From Azorinus chamasolen (lineage: Eukaryota; Mollusca; Bivalvia; Cardiida; Solecurtidae), in assembly GCA_963576725.1 (NCBI GenBank), contig OY755242.1, positions 10,905,815 through 10,969,814 of the forward strand: a stretch of 64,000 nucleotides of DNA, given 5' to 3'. The translations under genes were made by a program, and so were the position numbers. Below, piece after piece: positions 23,801-32,800 of this stretch; position 1 is the first letter of the stretch, and every line of letters starts with the position of its first letter. The notes below the pieces were generated by a model. The model was not told the origin of the DNA and made no database searches. It saw only the letters and a program-made list of their open reading frames with translations.

Positions 23801-26800
23801 TCATCATAACATAGCCTGTTATTTTGAGCTGATAATGAATGGCCAGTCAATTCAATGTGTATGACCCTCACTGTTTACACCTAAATGCATCTATCAATTC
23901 AGTTAAAACGTTGCAAACAATGAAAACTATATTTATTTTACAGAGTGACCGGGTCGTTTTCCTGTTCGATGAGCCTACTAAAGTACCCGTTTGACACACA
24001 GGAATGCTACCTAGAGCTAGAGAGCTGTACGTGATAAGTAAACAATGCCAATTAACCCTTCGCTTGCTGAATTAAAAAAAACAGTTATCCTTCTTTACCC
24101 ATGCCCTGTTGTATAATTACATATATCTTCACTATGTACAAGTATTTCGCTGTGCAATCACTGCTGTGGATTGCACTGGTTGCACAATCAACTTGTAAAT
24201 AGTGAAGACCCTGATGAGACAGCTCCTGCAGGAGCTGTCTCATCTGGGTCTTCACTATTTACAGGTAGGTATATTGACGTGAATAGCAAGCGAATGGTTA
24301 AGTCCAATTAGTATAAAGTCACTTTGATGTATGTTCAATTTAACTGTTTGCAAAGATAAACGCAGATTTGTCCAATGCAGCAGGACCTGTGAGTCGCATT
24401 CTGGCGGGCGTGGTGGCGAAAGATTTAATGAAAATACATGTGCCAATAACGATGCTTTAAGCATTTGTCCCTCTTTATACGAGACACTATCTAAGGAAAT
24501 GGATCTTATTGTATTGTAGACAGTATAGACCAATACCAGATAGTCAGAGTCGACAATGTTTATCCACTTATCGGAACACGTGATGATTTGTTCACTGTGT
24601 TTCCATAAGGCATAAAACCAAACTCAGATTCAGCAAAACCTGTCTTAAGCGACCATCAAAAGTATATCTAATCATGAATGTATATGACAGGTGGTTTACA
24701 TGGTTTACAGGTGGTAATGCAGGGAGTTTAATCTTTTTGCTTTACTTTCGTCCTGCATTAAGCTAATACCTCGTCTTGGCGGTCGCTGTAGAATGGATTT
24801 ACTGTCTATGCATGTACATCTTTTATTACAGTTGCACGCAACAAATTGCAGTTACCATTTCAGATGTTGTTGCAGTTGCACACAGTACACAAATACCATT
24901 TCATATTTTATTACAGTAGCACACAGTATGTAATTGTTACTGATTGTTTTTATAAACTTTTATTACAGTTGCACACAACACGAACATTTACAGTTTTATG
25001 TCCATAACAGATACACATAACACAGACAATTTACTATTTCGTATTTCATCACAGTGGCACAAAACACACAGTCATTACTATTTCAACTTTAACTACAATT
25101 ACAGTTCATCGCAGTAATTACGGTATTTAATCTTTGTTACAGTTGCACACAGCACAGAGCAGTTACTGTTTAGCTGGAGTGACGACCCTTTCACGGTAGC
25201 ACAGGGCATTACATTTCCACAGTTCACCCTGACTGACACCATGCAGTACGGCTGCAATAAAATATACTTTGGAAGTAAGTCATTGTTACTGTTTTTACAT
25301 GTATTTGATAACAGAAATATACACGTCAAGGAAACATTTTTTAGCTCGTTTTAGATGTATCTCAAGTCTATAATTAATTATACAAACAATTTGGATCCGT
25401 ACGAGATGCCGATTAACTCGGCAACCCATCAAGATGCACATTGTTACTGTGATAAATGTTTTTTTTAAAGAAAATAAAAGGCAAAAACTGTCTGCCCAAA
25501 TTCTGATCTGCTGTAGTAGTTACTTATTTGATTCTTTAACACTATCACTTACAAATTGTTTCGTCTGCAAGTTTGTCGTCTGGTACAATGCTCCATTTTT
25601 TTGTTTCAAGAAACATTCACAGTAACAAACAGTTTGGATCCTGATGAGACGCAGAGTTACTCGGCGTCTCATCTGGATCCAAACTGTTTGCATATGTAAT
25701 AACAGGTGTGACATTGGCAGCGAAAGAGTTAAAACATTTGTGAACCATTGAAAGCGTATCAAACCGTCTCGATCCTAATGAGACGGCGAGTTTCTCTGGA
25801 TCGAAGCTATTTGCTTCTGGAAGAATTGCATTACTTCCGTCTTGCATTACCCATTTCAGTCTCATGAAAACGGATCTGTGATATAATGTTCATGAATGGG
25901 AAACAAGAGTTCATCGAGTACGTTCTTTGTCAAATGCACCGCGTTTAACCCTTAATGTGCGGGATACAAGTCACTAATTAGTCTCCTTTGTAAACAGTGT
26001 AGATCCAGATGAGAGGGCTCCTAGAGGAGTCCTCTCATCAGGGTCAGCACTGTTTGTCATGTTACAGTTTTCTTTGGAAAAAATCCCTTGATATCGACCA
26101 TTAATAAGTTTGACCTGTTTGAATTTGGAATAATCCATTTGGAACGTCAACCTTTAACACGTTTCTAGCGAACTTGTGTTCACTGTTGAACACTGTTTGG
26201 ATCCAGGTAAAACGCCCAATTTATCGGCAACTCATCAAACTTAAGTGTTCAATTATATTGTAGAATAAGAAAATGTAACAGTTTTCAAATGCAAAGTATG
26301 ACATAGTTTGGATGGGCAACTCTTTATTCAGAATAGTAAAGGTGATAGTAAAACCCTTTAAGACCACGTTATGAATAAACATGGACGTTTTTAAAATCAG
26401 GCTGTTGCTTAATGCATGATCCTTCTACATTATTCCCATCCCGCATTGATCTACAACTTACCTTTCAGCTCCAGAATCCGACAGGATTTTGTTGATTACT
26501 ATATGGAGAGTTTGCAGTGTAAATACAATATGGCAATTAGTGCTTATTGAAAACCAGGACAACCAGCAATGAAAAATATTTATACAAAGTGGTTCTGTAT
26601 ATTGATTTGCTATAATTGTGATGTTACCGGCTTGTTGGAGCATTTTTGAGTGCCCATACTTCATTTCAAAGTAATCCGTACAGTCCCATAGCGCAAACAA
26701 ACATTGCTTATTATAAATGAGAATGAAAACTGTTTTTTCCTGACAGAATTTCGATACAGATTTATCAACCCTTATCCAGTTATAGGCTATAAAGAACGGC

Positions 26801-29800
26801 GTCTGCAATTTTGCCTTCTTTCGATTGGATCAAACTTCTTAGAAACTACTGACCGAGTGTCAAACAGCTTCGATCCTGATGAAATGCCGAGTTACTCGGC
26901 GTCTCATTTGGATCCGAGCTGTTTGTAAATGTGAGTCAAGACAGGAGATAGGGAAATAATTTTACAGTGAAATATCTGTATAACGATCACTAAAATCAGA
27001 TTCTAGGATTTTAAAACAGGTTGTGGCGTAACGTACAACGAATGTTGTATAGAAGTTCCCATTGGAACTTCCTGCATTACTTTATCGTTGCATGGAGTAG
27101 CCACTCCTTTTTACCCTTTCCTCGATAAATACGCCTTTCTACGCGTCGGTAAAATTCACTTTATGAAACCATTTTGATAAATAGAGCATTTGCTCCTATA
27201 TGAGCAAATGCTTTATTTATCACAGAGGTTTCAAACTACAAAATTCTAAAAACAAATCCTTTCCTCTAGTTAATGCTCCTTTTCGGTAGATTTATTCAAA
27301 GTGGATGGATCTTAAAATAGCCTATGGAGGAACGGGTTAAGTCTGTTCATATTACTTCATTAGATGATCTCTATAGATAGGTTATCTCGTACAAAAATAG
27401 CCTCTTGTTCGGACCAGCGTATATATCGAGCATTATTCTTTGCAGCAGCCGACTGCCATTGTACATGAAGTTTTGATACGCATTTTTATTGCTTTCGGAA
27501 ACCATACAAATAAAAGGCTACCAGCTGCTTTCGTTATGTGTACATGCATTATTTTCAATTTTGTCAGAAGATCATTGTTTCCAGCTTACGTCGGTTGTAT
27601 TTTGCATATTAAAATTTAAATAAAATACAGACCAATAATTCGGCCCCTTTTGACGACCGTTTTAGACAGGTTTTACTGTACATTATTGAACTATACCCCG
27701 CTGTGAAAATCATAATGTCTGCTTAGCGCTGGAACTAGTGCAGTTTGTGAATACTTCATTCCAGTAAAGCTTTTGAGAAACTACTTATCAAATGTCAAAC
27801 AGCGTAAATCCTGCTGCACGCGAACTGCTCGGTGTTTCATCTGGATCCAAGCTGTTTGCAAATTCTAGTCAGGTCTCGGTTAGCGTGGTAAGGGTAAGGT
27901 CGTTTGTCCCAATGCATTTAGATATAGTCAATAAACTCATTGTTGCGCATTCTGTATGCCTATGTATGTAACACTTACAACGCTGAATTCAAATGGACTA
28001 TTCCAAAATTCAAGCATGTCACGTTTATGGTGAATATTTAGTGATGTTTCTAACGAAACGTGTAACATGACAAACAGTGCAGACCCTGATGAGAGGGTTC
28101 CTCTAGGATCCCTCTCATCTGGGTCTACACTGTTTGCAAAGGACATTAGTAACTCTTGTCCCACATTGTAAGGGTTAAACCTCATAAAAGAGTACGCTGA
28201 AATTGCCTCGAGTCCTTCCGGCAGTTCATTTTTAACGATTCCTTCGTGTATGATCTAACTATAACTTAATGAATAGTTATGGCGTCTTTGTCTGGATTTC
28301 TTCAAACTAGAATATAATACAATGAACTGAAAGATACAGTAACATTTCTATATAACAACTGTAAATGAATGAACGCGGTTTTCGGTAACATTTTTTTCTG
28401 ATACAAGAGGGTATTTAAGCATTTGCAAACGAAGTAGACCCAGACCAAGTGGCTCCTGTAGGAGCTGTCTAATCAGGGTCTGCTGTGTGCTTTTCAGAAA
28501 ATATAGTACTTATTCTATAGTTTCTGCCCTGGTCAAAATCCTATTCTCATATACCACTGTATAAAATTATTTAACTAATGAATATTGATGTCATTATTTC
28601 TTATATGTATATTAATCATGCTCGAGGTTCATTGTGGAGTTATATTCTCTGCATTGTTGCCTTGTAAACAACGTGGACCTATTAAAATAACACTTAATTG
28701 ATATCGCATTTGGCCAAGCTATACTGACACGAAAAAGAAACTGTGCAGTTGGTTAAATGACATTATTTTATACTTCTAGTATCTGAATATACTTTAGATG
28801 TGATAATTGTCCAAAAAGTATTTAACGTCTGAACAACGCAGGGGTGAAAAATTGCAGATTTGTAATTTCCCGTATCTGCCTTTTTGATACGCCATTCCTG
28901 ACGACGTCATTAGACGTTACGTCAGATCCATGCGGTCAAGGATATTAGCATTGATCCGTAGACGAGCAGACCATAACAGATACTGATTAATTGTCGCGAA
29001 TCGTTACAAATATTCAAAATCAAAAGTGTGCCATTTAACCAACTGCACAGTTTCTTTTCGTGTCAGTATATATTATGGTATATATTTCAGATAGTTTGAT
29101 ACAAAACAAAGTTGACCATTGTCAAGCACAGATGGTTCTACAATCTTGTCCTATAGCGACTCTCACACGCTCTACATTGTAATTTGTAATGTCCTATAAC
29201 GGCATTCATATGTTCTACAATAATTCGTATATCCTTGTTTGATACATCTGCATGTTCTACAATTATTGTAATGTTCTACACCTACACCTGCATGTTCTAC
29301 AATAATTGTAATGTCATACACCTACACCTGCATGTTATACAATGTCTGCAATGTCATACACCTACACTTGCATGTTCTACAATAATTGTAATGTCATACA
29401 CATACACTTGCATGTTCTACAATGATTGTAATGTCATACACCTACACTTGCATGTTCTACATTGTCTGTAATGGCATACACCTGCACGTGCATGTTCTAC
29501 AATTATTGTAATGTCATACACCTACACTTGCATGTTCTACATTGTCTGTAATGGCATACACCTGCACGTGCATGTTCTACATTGTCTGCAATGTCATACA
29601 CCTGCACGTGCATGTTCTACAATTATTGCAATGTCATACACCTACACTTGCATGTTCTACATTGTCTGCAATGTCATACACCTGCACGTGCATGTTCTAC
29701 AATTATTGTAATGTCATACACCTACACTTGCATGTTCTACATTGTCTGCAATGTCATACACCTGCACGTGCATGTTCTACAATTATTGTAATGTCATACA

Positions 29801-32800
29801 CCTACACTTGCATGTTCTACATTGTCTGCAATGTCATACACCTGCACGTGCATGTTCTACAATAATTGTAATGTCATACACATACACTTGCATGTTCTAC
29901 AATGATTGTAATGTCATACACCTACACTTGCATGTTCTACATTGTCTGTAATGGCATACACCTGCACGTGCATGTTCTACAATTATTGTAATGTCATACA
30001 CCTACACTTGCATGTTCTACATTGTCTGCAATGTCATACACCTACACGTGCATGTTCTACATTGTCTGCAATGTCATACACCTACACTTGCATGTTCTAC
30101 ATTGTCTGCAATGTCATACACCTGCACGTGCATGTTCTACAATTATTGTAATGTCATACACCTACACTTGCATGTTCTACATTGTCTGTAATGGCATACA
30201 CCTGCACGTGCATGTTCTACAATTATTGTAATGTCATACACCTACACTTGCATGTTCTACATTGTCTGTAATGGCATACACCTGCACGTGCATGTTCTAC
30301 ATTGTCTGCAATGTCATACACCTGCACGTGCATGTTCTACAATTATTGTAATGTCATACACCTACACTTGCATGTTCTACATTGTCTGCAATGTCATACA
30401 CCTGCACGTGCATGTTCTACAATTATTGTAATGTCATACACCTACACTTGCATGTTCTACATTGTCTGCAATGTCATACACCTACACTTGCATGTTCTAC
30501 ATTGTCTGCAATGTCATACACCTGCACGTGCATGTTCTACAATTATTGTAATGTCATACACCTACACTTGCATGTTCTACATTGTCTGCAATGTCATACA
30601 CCTACACTTGCATGTTCTACATTGTCTGCAATGTCATACACCTGCACGTGCATGTTCTACAATGATTGTAATGTCATACACCTACACTTGCATGTTCTAC
30701 ATTGTCTGCAATGTCATACACCTGCACGTGCATGTTCTACAATTATTGTAATGTCATACACCTACACTTGCATGTTCTACATTGTCTGCAATGTCATACA
30801 CCTGCACGTGCATGTTCTACAATTATTGTAATGTCATACACCTACACTTGCATGTTCTACATTGTCTGTAATGTCATACACCTGCACGTGCATGTTCTAC
30901 AATTATTGTAATGTCATACACCTACACTTGCATGTTCTACCATGTCTGTAATGGCATACACCTGCACGTGCATGTTCTACAATTATTGTAATGTCATACA
31001 CCAACACTTGCATGTTCTACCATGTCTGTTATGCCCTATAACGCCACTCGCATATTCTACACGCACATGTTCTACAATGCTTTATTGTCCTATAGTGACA
31101 TCCACATTTTCTCCATTATGTTTATGTCCTATATAGCGAAACTTCCATACTCTACAATGTTTGTAATGTCCTATAACGGCATTCACATGTTCTATATTGC
31201 AATGTCCTATAACCACACTCACATTTTCTACAATTTTTGTTTTGTCCTATAGCGTAACTCACATGTTCTATACTGTTATGTCCTAGAGCGACAGTTACAT
31301 GTTCTATATTGCAATGTCTTATAGCGACACTCCCATGTTCTATTTTGCAATGTCATATATAGCGAAAGTTACATGTTCTATATTGTAATGTCCAATAGCA
31401 AAACTCACATGGTCTATACCATTATGTCCTATAGCGACACTCACGTGATCTACATTGTAATGTTCAATAGCAAACAAAACTTACATAGACTATTTTATAA
31501 TGTCCTATAGCGATATTCACATGGTCTATATTGTAATGTCCTATAGCGACATTCACATGGTATACTCATACATGTATAATGTAATGTTCTTTAGCGACAC
31601 TCACGTGTTCTATTTTGCAATGTCATATATAGCGAAAGTTACATGTTCTATATTGTAATGTCCAATAGCAAAACTCACATGGTCTATACCATTATGTCCT
31701 ATAGCGACACTCACATGATCTACATTGTAATGTTCAATAGCAAACAAAACTCACATAGGCTATTTTATAATGTCCTATAGCGATATTCACATGGTCTATA
31801 TTGTAATGTCCTATAGCGACATTCACATTGTATACTCATACATGTATACTGTAATGTTCTTTAGCGACACTCACGTGTTCTATTTTGTAGTGTCCTATAG
31901 CGACACTCACAAGTTTTATATTGTACTTTCAGTTGAATATCCCTGCGTAGGAGTCAAATTTATCCTCGAGCGACAATATTCATACTACCTTATCCAAATA
32001 TACGTGCCCAGTATGTTGATAGTGGTTCTGTCATGGGTCAGTTTCTGGCTGGACGCGGATGCTGTACCGGCTCGAATCTCCATCGGCCTGTTGACGGTCC
32101 TCACCATGGAGACACAGAGCTCGAGTGCTCTATCTTCTCTGCCACCTGTATCAAATGTTAAGGTAAGCGATACGTTTTAAGCCATGCCAGGTGAAATTCA
32201 GTAAACATGTCTTACGTGACAATTAAGTCTTGGAAGCCATTTTCCTATCTGTTATTACCTGTGAAAACAGTTTAGATGTGGACGAGACACCGGGTACCGG
32301 TAACTGGGCGTCTCATTAGGATCCACACTATACGATACCCTGACCGTGCTTTCGAAAAGAAATGCAAGATAAAGTAACAGTGACAATTGGAATCGATGAT
32401 ATTTTCTACAAACAAAAGTTTGCTCAGCAAGCTAAAGATTAAAAGGTTGAAGGAATCGGAAGTCGGTAAAACATGCAACATGTTGAAGTGTAAGTCGACA
32501 TCGCAAACAGAGTAAACCAAGATCAGACGGTTCAGACAGGAGTTAACCCTTTCCCTCATATAACCGTGTTTTCACGCACTTGCAAACAGAGTAGACCCAG
32601 ATCAGACGGCTCCTATAGGGGCCGTCTGATCAGGGTCTGCTCTGTTTGCTAATAGAATTTGAAATATCTGTTACTTTGCTTTCTAAAATGTCTACAATGC
32701 TCCACATTTCATATTTCTTTATAACTATTTTGTTAATCAATATTCAGTAGGTATTGAAATTTTGGCTAAATATAGAACATGGAAAGGGTTAACTGGTCAA

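Noticed and set aside
29235..31252. Overlapping frames of up to 149 codons with CTCMFYN-type repeats
   Set aside because: Produced by the 40-bp minisatellite, which cycles through all three frames without stops.
29140..31931. CRISPR-like regular repeat array
   Set aside because: There are no unique spacers; the whole 40-bp period repeats. The context is a eukaryotic intron.
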